Assembly (NCBI GenBank): GCA_013298815.1
Contig: JAAFJF010000025.1
Coordinates: 1-42,611, forward strand
Length of the DNA: 42,611 nt
Source: Polaromonas sp.
Lineage (GTDB): Bacteria; Pseudomonadota; Gammaproteobacteria; Burkholderiales; Burkholderiaceae_C
Reading direction: 5' to 3'
Shown piece by piece: positions 9,064-16,976 of the stretch. The translations under genes were made by a program, and so were the position numbers. The notes beneath the pieces are model-generated. The model ran no database searches and was not told where the DNA came from. It saw only the letters and a list, made by a program, of their open reading frames with translations. Numbering within the stretch: position 1 is the first letter of the stretch; each line of letters opens with the position of its first letter.

Positions 9064-10311
9064 ATGAATGCAACCAATTTCATTCCGCAAGACACGATGT
9101 ACCTGTGGTGGCTGGGGGCCCCCGAAACGCCACAATTGATTGGAGATATTCGTCTTGCGGATCGCAATCGCAAAGTCTCGTTGAGTTATGACGCTGCTTG
9201 GTTGAACGATGGTTTTGCGCTTAGTGAAGATTTGCCGCTTTTGCCTGACGAATTCATACCCTCTGACAAAGATTGCGCATCAGGTGCGGTGGATGATGCT
9301 CGACCAGATCGCTGGGGTGAGCGTGTGATTCGTCTTTTTGAAAAGACGAGTCGTTTATCGTTGATGGAGTATTTGTATTTTGCTGGCGATGATCGCACGG
9401 GCGCATTAGGCGTTTCCACATCACGTGTAGCTTATACGCCCCACCCCATCAGCACCAGGCCTAACTTTGCTGGGCTGGATGCGATGGCTGAAGTGGTTCG
9501 CAAAGTACTGGCCAATGAAGCTGTTGACGCTTTGCAGCAGCGATTACTACGTCCCGGTGCATCTTTGGGCGGGGCTAGACCAAAATCATTGATGCAGATA
9601 GATGGATTGCAATGGATAGTTAAATTCTCAGAAGGCGAGTCTTTAGACACACCGCTGATTGAGCACGCGACCATGACTTTGGCTAAAACTTGCGGCATTC
9701 AATGCGCTGAAACGCGAGCATTGGGTATTCAAAACGCAGGCACAGATGCTAGACATGCAGTCGCCGTTTGCAGATTTGATCGTGTGTTTGATCAAAGACT
9801 ACATGTTGTCTCCGCCAATGTTGCCCTCAAAGCGGCGGGTGATGAGCTTGGCTATCCTGAATTATCGCAATTGCTGCGCCGTTTAGCACCGCCTGAACTT
9901 GTGAAGCAGCAGCAAGAAGAGCTTTTCAGGCGAATGGTTTTTAATATTTTGATGGACAACACCGATGACCATGAAAAAAACCATGCTTTATTGCGTTCAA
10001 TGAATGGCAGCTATGCGCTGTCACCCGCGTATGACATCGTTCCTAGCGTGCAGGGTTTACGTTACCAGCAGATGCGTGTGGGTCAATATGGCAGTGAGTC
10101 CACGCTTGAAAACGCCTTATCCGACTCTAGGCAATTTAGCCTGCCGCTGAAACAAGCCAAGACCATCGTCAAAGACATCTGCCTCATTGTTGCGAATTGG
10201 CATGCGCACTTTACATCTATGGGCGTGGTGTCGCGCGATATTGACGAACTCAGTCAATATCTTGATGGTGATTTTCTGATGCTGCAACGGCAACGGGTTC
10301 TTCAAAGCTGA
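9064..10311 (+). CDS. HipA-family serine/threonine kinase toxin
   Basis: This 415-residue protein has the HipA fold. A Gly-rich loop PGASLGGARPK lies at about 164-174 and a likely ATP-binding lysine in WIVKF at about 187. The catalytic loop NTDDHEKN spans about 299-306 and the metal-binding segment SPAYDIVPS about 320-328. HipA toxins phosphorylate glutamyl-tRNA synthetase or related targets and slow growth; the target here is unknown. All key residues are present, so it should be active. I chose ATG 9064 because GAGG sits 8 bases upstream; a TTG at 9049 overlapping the hipB-like stop is less likely. The last 62 bases overlap the 3' end of the convergent recombinase gene. Confidence 0.9.
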   Translation: MNATNFIPQDTMYLWWLGAPETPQLIGDIRLADRNRKVSLSYDAAWLNDGFALSEDLPLLPDEFIPSDKDCASGAVDDARPDRWGERVIRLFEKTSRLSLMEYLYFAGDDRTGALGVSTSRVAYTPHPISTRPNFAGLDAMAEVVRKVLANEAVDALQQRLLRPGASLGGARPKSLMQIDGLQWIVKFSEGESLDTPLIEHATMTLAKTCGIQCAETRALGIQNAGTDARHAVAVCRFDRVFDQRLHVVSANVALKAAGDELGYPELSQLLRRLAPPELVKQQQEELFRRMVFNILMDNTDDHEKNHALLRSMNGSYALSPAYDIVPSVQGLRYQQMRVGQYGSESTLENALSDSRQFSLPLKQAKTIVKDICLIVANWHAHFTSMGVVSRDIDELSQYLDGDFLMLQRQRVLQS

Positions 10312-11299
10312 TATTTTGCGCCTCAATCATCCGATCAATATTCCCCATAGCCTTATCCAGCCGAGATTTCCGCTTTTCAATCGGTACGGTGTGCATCACA
10401 GTTTTGCCATAAACCATGCTGATGAACCGCCCTCTTCCGTCACCATGTCCCAAGAAATTAGCAGCCAAAGCCATGGCTTCGCTGCGGTTGCATCCTTCAT
10501 CTCGCAGTTCAATGACTTTATCCACGCAATACGCATATCGAAGTGAATGCGGTGCATATTTTCCGACCAAGCCGACTTCTGTCGCTAACCGATGGTATTT
10601 TTGCGTTGCGGAGTCAATCCCGTGTTTACCGCAAACGATCAAATATCCGCCGTTTGCTCGCATGAATTCCAGCGCTTCACGAATGACAATCAACGTCTCT
10701 AATGCCTTGCTTTGAATAATCTCAGTGAATCTTTTACGTTTTCCTTTTGTGCCACGATTGATGGGAACTTTTTGAGCCTCAATCGCTTCAACCGCTTGAA
10801 CTGCGTATTTCTCTAAGTCTTTAACACTCATCAACGACTCTAAACCACGATGACCAAGCAGACGTTGCAGTTTGAGCACAAGCACAAATCCTGGTTCGGG
10901 CTCTTCCAAATTTATAGCACGCTCTATAACGGCTTTAAAGAAATCGTCTGGTATCGGCAATTTCGTGCCCGCTCTGTTGCGAGCTTGCAGCCCAACGGTT
11001 TTGGCGGAAATACCCTCTAAGACTGACTCGCGGCGCAAAATTTTCATCACTTTAAGGATGGCTGATAACCTGTTGTGCTGTGTCGGGACTTTGATACCCT
11101 GGTTCTGCAGTGCTTTGAAGTACTCCTGTAGCATCAATAAAGTCACCTCGCTGATTGAGTTAAAAAGGTAACCGTTCTTGAAGCACCATGCGATGAAGTT
11201 CTTGCAAATAATCGCGCGCTGCTCTTTAGTTTTTCGCGCGCCTCCGATTTTGCTGATAGCTACGACGACCGAGTGGATTGCCTCAGTTTTACGACTCAT
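10250..11299 (-). CDS. Tyrosine recombinase/integrase
   Basis: This is a 349-residue site-specific recombinase. The N-terminal half is a helical SAM-like core-binding region (about 1-105). The catalytic half contains the tetrad: Arg151 in GHRGLESL, His251 and Arg254 in HSLRYAY, His285 in LGHGDGRG, and Tyr297 in SMVYGKT. All residues expected for an active enzyme are present. ATG 11299 was chosen because AGGAG lies 7 bases upstream; the open frame extends 18 codons further without one. It converges on and overlaps the hipA-like gene by 62 bases, so its last 20 residues are antisense to the toxin tail. It is the only recombinase in the accessory stretch and may have brought in neighbouring genes. 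No att site could be assigned to it. Confidence 0.88.
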   Translation of the reverse strand: MSRKTEAIHSVVVAISKIGGARKTKEQRAIICKNFIAWCFKNGYLFNSISEVTLLMLQEYFKALQNQGIKVPTQHNRLSAILKVMKILRRESVLEGISAKTVGLQARNRAGTKLPIPDDFFKAVIERAINLEEPEPGFVLVLKLQRLLGHRGLESLMSVKDLEKYAVQAVEAIEAQKVPINRGTKGKRKRFTEIIQSKALETLIVIREALEFMRANGGYLIVCGKHGIDSATQKYHRLATEVGLVGKYAPHSLRYAYCVDKVIELRDEGCNRSEAMALAANFLGHGDGRGRFISMVYGKTVMHTVPIEKRKSRLDKAMGNIDRMIEAQNISFEEPVAVAASENHHQDID

Positions 11300-11944
11300 G
11301 ATGAAACTCCTAAAAATAAAAAATGACATAAAAGTACAGACGTGCTTCGACATTGGCTGTAAAACCTGCGCGCGCCTACAGCCATGGGCTACGCTGCGTT
11401 TTCTGATGACATCGGTTAAAAGATGACAGTTTTAATCGAGCTAAATTTGGAAAGTTTTAAGCTGCTTTACCCGGGAAGTTTGGGTTAGTTGAGGTGATAA
11501 GTCCGCGCAGTGCGGGCACATCCTCGGGTCAAGCTTTGATTTCATAAAAATGTTCACGAAGGCCAATTTGGCATAGGTGTCATATTTTTTTATTGTCTTA
11601 TTGAAACCACGTAAGTAATTGATTTTCAATGACTTATTTTTCATTTTTAGTGGCGTATTTTCTGTACGTCACTATTTTTTTGTCACTCACTTCGTCGCTA
11701 AAGTGGAAGCGTAAAGTTTTGACTTAGTTTGCTGTTTTCTACCAAGTTTTGTTTGAACATGATGGGGGCGTCTTGTGAACGAGATTACTGTGCTTCGATC
11801 TTGTGGATCTACTGTTTGCAGGGTTTAAAAGTTCATCGTTCCGTTGGTAACGGCATCTTTGAAAAACGATGGGTATACAGACTCTGTGTTGAAACTGCAT
11901 GCCCATCGCCAACCGAAATGGTTCTGGGAAGACTTGCGAAAGTC
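11300..11944. other. Gene-poor stretch beside the integrase
   Basis: About 640 bases with only weak short frames. The best is a 67-codon minus-strand frame, 11644 down to 11441 (MKNKSLKINYLRGF...), with no ribosome-binding site and no recognisable motif. I see a terminator-like hairpin at 11648-11681 and nothing else. It may be eroded mobile DNA. Confidence 0.4.
11648..11681 (+). terminator. Terminator-like inverted repeat with T-run
   Basis: TAGTGGCGTA (11648-11657) pairs with TACGTCACTA (11665-11674) at 9 of 10 positions across a 7-base loop, and seven T residues follow. The shape fits an intrinsic terminator on the plus strand. No plus-strand gene lies close upstream, so it may be a leftover or a protein-binding palindrome. 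Confidence 0.4.
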
Positions 11945-12226
11945 CTAGCTGTTAGCCTTGGCTTTTTTGGCCAATTTCAGTTCTACTTTCTGGTCACGAA
12001 TGGCGACTATTGAGTTCCAATATTGCAGTATCGTGGCATCAGTTGGTATTTCTAAATTGTTCATCTTGGCAAACTCATTAACAGCGGTTCGCAAACAAAA
12101 ACGTGTTCCAGATCCACACCATTTTTTTGGCTTTGTCAGGTTTCCGTTGTTCTGCAAATCGTAACTCAATGAGTTGCTAATGTGACAAACAAGTAACAGC
12201 TCCGCGCGGGTGACCAAAAATTCCAT
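11945..12226 (-). CDS. Small hypothetical protein (93 aa)
   Basis: I do not recognise this protein. The frame starts at ATG 12226 with GGAG six bases upstream and ends at a TAG at 11945. The product starts MEFLVTRAELLLVCH and has a Lys-rich tail (KVELKLAKKAKANS). There is no signal peptide or membrane segment. It is the only frame in the 11.3-12.7 kb gap with a sound ribosome-binding site. It could be a real small gene or the remnant of a larger one. A TTG 12 bases further upstream is possible but would overlap the ribosome-binding site. Confidence 0.4.
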   Translation of the reverse strand: MEFLVTRAELLLVCHISNSLSYDLQNNGNLTKPKKWCGSGTRFCLRTAVNEFAKMNNLEIPTDATILQYWNSIVAIRDQKVELKLAKKAKANS

Positions 12227-12717
12227 ATGGAACTCCAAGTTTTAAGCGTGGTTGTTATGCGCGGCGCAGACGCGCAGGCAGGCGATTAGCTGCAGTGAAG
12301 CAGCATAAGTTCTTGCGCGACTATTTGAGTGAATCAAAAAGTCAAATATGCATACACGCATTTCCATACAGTCAGACTTGCCAGTCAAAACAGCATGGGC
12401 TGCCACCCTGTATATGCAAACTTACGACCAAAAGATTTAGCCGTGTTTAAACAAGCAACGATTTCTGCGTCACTTGCTACCTCTGCTCAATAAGCAGAGG
12501 AATATTTTCCAATTACCAAATTTCATTTAAAACAACCAGAAGGCTGAGTTTGCCCGAAGGCTTCCGCTTGCGCGAGATTTAATTGTATGACCTGAATTCA
12601 TCAATTGCAAGACTAATATTTGCAGCGTAACAACTATTTTTCACCCAAACGCCTATGGATGTCCATGGACAAATGACAAGTTGCATTTTGGCTACAAGCA
12701 GTTTTCACAAGAGATAA
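12227..12717. other. Gene-poor stretch before the decayed helicase
   Basis: About 490 bases without a credible gene. The missing N-terminal part of the helicase pseudogene would be expected here but is not visible, so it has probably been deleted. The stretch contains the hairpin at 12480-12500 listed separately, and a small GCTGC/GCAGC dyad near 12290. Confidence 0.4.
12480..12507 (+). terminator. Terminator-like hairpin CCTCTGCT/AGCAGAGG
   Basis: A perfect 8-base stem, CCTCTGCT (12480-12487) and AGCAGAGG (12493-12500), with a 5-base CAATA loop, is followed by AATATTTT. It resembles a weak intrinsic terminator and sits in gene-free DNA. Confidence 0.45.
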
Positions 12718-14970
12718 AACTCATCCATTTTGGGCACGATAGTCATCACTGCAAAGTCAAAACGCGCTGAACCTCTCAAGCAGTTTTCAAATCTCAACGC
12801 TCCGCAGCTTCGCAGCCTTCTAGTTGAGCATTTGACTAAGCAGAAACTGGGGCTGTATTGGGAAAGTAACGCTATCGAGCGCGACGACTCCCTCAATGCA
12901 AACGTCTTACTGCCACGCCTCGTCTCCGAATTCAGCCACACGCAAGAAGGTACGCATTATCATCAAAATTTGATCATCGAAGGCGAGAATTTCGACAATT
13001 GCGCCTGTTGCGTGCCACTCATGCCCCCGCGCTCGTTTGCAAGGGCTGCAAATTGGACTGGTGGTGGACGAAGCCATATAGCCTTGGACAAAGGCACCAA
13101 ATTTGGCAAGTTTGCCCATTGGGCTGAAGGCTGATTACATCATCATGGCTACCGCCACGCCAAAAGACGAGCGCTTGAACGAGTTTTTGGTGCATGCGGG
13201 CTACAACGCCCAAGTGAGCTTTGCCGTGAGCCGCGACGAGATGGTACAAGCCCGTTTGAACAAAAAGTACATCGAAACCGTGGTTTACAACTTGGGAGAA
13301 ACCATTGCACACATCACCGACATGCGGCGCACGGTGCTGCGGCAAAGCTGGCGGCGCAACCTCAAAATCAAGCAAAACTCGGCTGCTGCAGGCATCAATT
13401 TGGAACCCCTGTTGTTGGTGCAAGTTGCCAACGGTGACAAAACCGTGGATGAAGCGGCTGACGACCTAATGCGCCAGTGCGGTGTGCCCGCAGACGCCAT
13501 TGGCCGCCATAGCTCCGATGAGCCAGACCCAGTGATGATGGCTGCTATTGCCAATAACACTAGTTACGAGGTACTAATCTTCAAACAATCCGCCGGCACA
13601 GGCTTTTACGCACCCCGCGCTTTTGTATTGGCCAGCACCAAGCCGGGGAACGATGCCGACTTTGCCATGCAGTTTATTGGCCGCGTCATGCGTATGTCTC
13701 GCTGGTGCGCGATGCCTTTGGCAAACCCAAGGCAATCCCAGCGGATTTGAACACCGCCTATGTTTACCTAGGCAAAGCACAGGCACAGGCAGGCTTTGAA
13801 GCTGCTGTGAAAGCGTCCACGGATGTTAAAAACCTGCTTGAAGGGCCAAACCGAGAAATTTGTGACGAGGCAAACCGTATCGGAAGCGGTGGTTTATACA
13901 AACCGGCCTGACGACCAATATCCAATTGCTTTTGACATGCCAGAACCGGCGTACCCAGAAGTCAAAAGTCTGCCTATCGCCGAAGCAGCGGCTACTGGTT
14001 TGGGGCTAGAGGGGTCGTTATTCAACAATGGCATGCGCTCGGACGTCATCACAGTGGCAGACGATGCCTGGGGTAGCCATCAAAGCAGCGATAAACCGCA
14101 TTAAGGAAATTGAGCGCCACAACGAGCTGACCACAGGCTGAGGAGGAAGATTACAAAATCATCGTGCAGGTGCTGGCCAGCCGTTTGCTAAGCGCTATTA
14201 ACGATCAAGCTGACAACTTGCCCGATGCATCACAACCTAATGAGACTGAACGCACCCGCCTGTCGCGGGACGCCGCACACTGGGTGATTCGCAAGTGTGA
14301 GCAAGAGTTGCCCGAGTCTATGTTCAGTGAAATCGCCAAGCGTGCCAAGCTTGTGAATGCCAAGCCGTTGCCTGATGTGATGGTTTTCCCGAGCAGCATC
14401 ATGCTGGAAACATCATCTAAAAACATCTACGGCGTGTTACCGCCTACAAATGCGGATGGCGAGCTAGTATCCCAGCGGATGCTGATGGACGACCGTACGT
14501 GGTTGGCAGACAAAAACTACACGTTTGAAGGCAATCCATATTCACAAGGTCACTTTGACGGTGCTTGGTTTGGCAACAGCTTGGAAAACCGCTTCTCCAA
14601 AGCCTTGGATCGCGCCAACTTTGTGGTTTGGTGGCACCGCAACCCAAGCAACAAACCGTATGCCGTGCGTGTGGTGCGAGCCGAGCATGACAACTATTTC
14701 TACCCAGATTTTGTGGTTTGCGTGAAGCACAACCCTGCCGATGAACCCATGCAACGCCTGTTGGAGACTGAAGAAGACACCAAAGACGCATCGCGAAAAT
14801 CGCAACATTCACCGGAAAACTACGGGAAAGTGCTGTTTTTGACACCTGATGGTAAGGAGCGGATGCGTTGGGTGAATGATGATGGCAGCTTGGGCGATGT
14901 GCTGGATTTTGAGGATATGGAGAGCGTGTTGGACAAGCTGGCGAAGACCAGACCTGTGGCGCAGGTTTAG
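12718..14970 (+). pseudogene. Decayed DEAH-box helicase/nuclease (type III restriction Res-like)
   Basis: Pieces of one helicase lie in order but in alternating frames, with at least five frame changes and an in-frame stop. They include LKQFSNLNAPQLRSLLVEHL from 12760, and VVDEA near 13061, where the DEAH motif is hit by a TAG at 13079. MATATP (motif III) lies at about 13144, and QFIGRVMRM (motif VI) at about 13671, followed by a frameshift. A nuclease-like C-terminus spans 14164-14970 with FYPDFVV and LLETEEDTKD. The Walker A part is missing; an in-frame stop at 12715 cuts off anything further upstream. Intact relatives are the Res subunits of type III restriction or similar defence helicases. 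The nuclease motif reads E-T-E where E-x-K is expected. It cannot make a working protein. No methylase partner is visible. Confidence 0.75.
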
Positions 14971-15122
14971 GTATTTTGCTAATAATTTGTATTTTTTGAC
15001 TGCAAACGCTTGTTTGACCTCGTTTTCCGAATTTCAAACTTGCGCGAAGGGTTGGACATGAGATTCTAAATGCAGCACTTCAATCATCGTTTTGTATGGT
15101 TGGTGTTTTATTTGGGTCTTAT

Positions 15123-15920
15123 ATGAAAACTGTAAATTTATCGATTTCTCACGCTGCGACTGGGCGTTGCGTCCCCTACATGCCGACAGCCGTCAGCTAT
15201 GCTTTGGTTCGTACGCAGTCACTCGCCGAATGCTTGGCTGCAAGCTCTGTCGACTACGCAAACTTATCCCGAACCCAATTCGACTGTGTTGCTATGAAAC
15301 GGGACGAGTTGCTCATCAAATCCCGGGAATGCGCCCAAGCAATCGAGACTTTGCTACAAGAAAGCACGGTCAACATGGCCACCATGTTTAACCATCTTGC
15401 TAACATCCACATGCTTGAGGGCAAGGTTCTGGAGGAGACATCCATACAGAAAAACCGCCCACAAGATACCTATCAGCGCGATAAAGTCAGAAAGCTGGAA
15501 GGATTTTTGCAGACTGATCTGACCCAGGTCCAGGTCTTGGCAGCAGGTGTTGGACTGAACCAAGCTGATTATTTTATTGATGGTGCTATTAAAGCTGAAC
15601 TGCTACTGGAAGCTTGCATGAACCGCGTTGAGGATTTGCGACAACGCCTGGAAAATAACGACCGTGAATTGATTTCACTTTTTGTTCAAGTTCAGAAAGA
15701 CACTCTTTTGGGCGCAGTCGCTTCGTCACTTCAAACCATTTGCGAATGGGGTCTGAACAATCAAATCACGATCGATCCGACACCACTGGCTCAAGAAAAT
15801 GTCTTGCTAGCCATGGCAAGCTGCATGGATTTACCGTTCAGTGGCACTTGGCCTGCGTCGGTGGCCATCCAGCAGCAAGTCACTAATTTAGGTGGTAAGA
15901 CGGATGGAGGTGCACAATGA
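15123..15920 (+). CDS. Hypothetical helical protein, first gene of a coupled pair
   Basis: I do not recognise this protein of about 265 residues. It is predicted mostly helical and soluble, with amphipathic stretches such as KSRECAQAIETLLQEST and EACMNRVEDLRQRLENNDREL that could form coiled coils. There is no signal peptide and no membrane segment. Its stop codon overlaps the next start as ATGA at 15917-15920, so translation of the two is probably coupled and the products may act together. The start is uncertain: ATG 15096 is also open, and neither site has a clear ribosome-binding site. It follows a decayed defence-type helicase and precedes tRNA-Val, which suggests accessory DNA. Confidence 0.65.
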   Translation: MKTVNLSISHAATGRCVPYMPTAVSYALVRTQSLAECLAASSVDYANLSRTQFDCVAMKRDELLIKSRECAQAIETLLQESTVNMATMFNHLANIHMLEGKVLEETSIQKNRPQDTYQRDKVRKLEGFLQTDLTQVQVLAAGVGLNQADYFIDGAIKAELLLEACMNRVEDLRQRLENNDRELISLFVQVQKDTLLGAVASSLQTICEWGLNNQITIDPTPLAQENVLLAMASCMDLPFSGTWPASVAIQQQVTNLGGKTDGGAQ

Positions 15921-16627
15921 ATTATTCACTCTTTACTGAGATGTTTCCTTGGGTTGAGCCTATAGGGCAATTTTTTGCAGCTGTTTTTTTGATCCTGCTT
16001 TTCGCTGTCTCAATACCTGTGTTTGAAAGCCGGATTTGGAGCAAGCAAAAAAAGGCTTTGGAAGGTTGGCGATTTGATGATGCTTACACGCTGGAGGTAT
16101 TACAGAAGTACCCGCACTTGACAGAAAACGACGTATCCGAAGCTTTTGAGCAATTGAGGCTGTATTTCCAGATTTGTTGGAGATTTGAGAAGCGATTGAT
16201 TGCCATGCCTTCGAGGCTAGTTGATACCTGTTGGCATCTGTTTATTCTCGATACGCGGAACTACGCACAGTTTTGTGAGTTAGCTTTTGGGCGGTTTTTG
16301 CATCACGAGCCGCCAAATGGAATTGAATTACAAAAAATGCCTGCTGATGCCCGCAATCAACGGCAAATGCTAGCGAATGCGAGGGCTTATCAAGGTGCTG
16401 TCTGCCAAGGCGCTCATGACCGTTTGGCAGTACCGGCATTGTTTTCGATGGACGAGCGACTTCGGATTGACGATGGGTTTTGCTATTCGGCGGAGTTTTT
16501 GGGAAATCTTGCAACGTTTGACGTTAAGAAGGCTGAAGCAAGTCTTTCTAAGTCTGAGAGTGCTGCGGATGGATCGGGGGCAGCTTGCGGGGATGGAGGA
16601 GCTTGTGGGTGTGGTGGATCGGTTTGA
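15917..16627 (+). CDS. Membrane-anchored glycine-rich-domain (DUF1399-like) protein
   Basis: This is a 236-residue protein with one N-terminal membrane segment (about 17-37, FFAAVFLILLFAVSIPVF). The core has a histidine-rich pattern, RLVDTCWHLFILDTRNYAQF followed by FGRFLHHEPP. It resembles the D-x-x-W-H...HH signature of the DUF1399/glycine-rich-domain family, whose biochemical function is unknown. The C-terminus is a small Gly/Cys tail (CGDGGACGCGG) that could bind metal or be modified; this is inference. It is translationally coupled to the helical protein upstream through an ATGA overlap. It may be a membrane partner for that protein. Family placement rests on motif similarity only. Confidence 0.65.
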   Translation: MNYSLFTEMFPWVEPIGQFFAAVFLILLFAVSIPVFESRIWSKQKKALEGWRFDDAYTLEVLQKYPHLTENDVSEAFEQLRLYFQICWRFEKRLIAMPSRLVDTCWHLFILDTRNYAQFCELAFGRFLHHEPPNGIELQKMPADARNQRQMLANARAYQGAVCQGAHDRLAVPALFSMDERLRIDDGFCYSAEFLGNLATFDVKKAEASLSKSESAADGSGAACGDGGACGCGGSV

Positions 16628-16678
16628 ATGAATCTTAACGAGAGTACGAACACCTTTTTAAACAAAATTTAAAAGTGG

Positions 16679-16699
16679 TTTTTCATACTTTTTTCATAC
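16679..16699. repeat. Tandem TTTTTCATAC repeats near the tRNA-Val 3' end
   Basis: TTTTTCATAC (16679-16688) is followed directly by a second copy with one extra T (16689-16699). They lie about 90 bases from the 3' end of tRNA-Val, on the accessory side. Short direct repeats beside a tRNA 3' end are typical of recombinase arm sites, so this may be the relic of an attachment site. No second att core was found. Confidence 0.35.
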
Positions 16700-16789
16700 C
16701 TTGGTGTTTTTGGATGTGAAATAAAAGCCACCCAAAAACCAAAAAGCCTGTAAGCCCTTGATTTATAAGGATTTACAAGCTTAAAAAAT

Positions 16790-16866
16790 TGGTAGGCACG
16801 ATTGGACTCGAACCAACGACCCCTACCATGTCAAGGTAGTGCTCTAACCAGCTGAGCTACGCGCCT
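16790..16866 (-). tRNA. tRNA-Val (GAC)
   Basis: A 77-base cloverleaf with encoded CCA. The acceptor stem pairs AGGCGCG with CGTGCCT (one G-T pair). The anticodon stem CTACC/GGTAG encloses the loop TTGACAT, anticodon GAC. The T-arm carries GGTTCGAGTCC. Its 3' end faces the accessory region to the left. Confidence 0.95.
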
Positions 16867-16976
16867 AAAAGTCTGTTCGACTATGCGAATTATAGCAGGC
16901 TAAAGCGTACTTTCTCTCTTCGCGGGACGGTTTTATTGTTATCTTTGTCGCAGCTCCTGTTGAGCTACCTATTTGC

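Noticed and set aside
13103-13750. Reading the middle helicase piece as a separate intact gene
   Set aside because: It lacks the ATP-binding part, ends in a frameshift right after motif VI, and is continued by the next frame.
14444-15037. 197-codon minus-strand frame over the helicase C-terminus
   Set aside because: The plus strand has recognisable nuclease-like protein sequence; the minus frame is rich in Pro, Cys and Arg as shadows often are.
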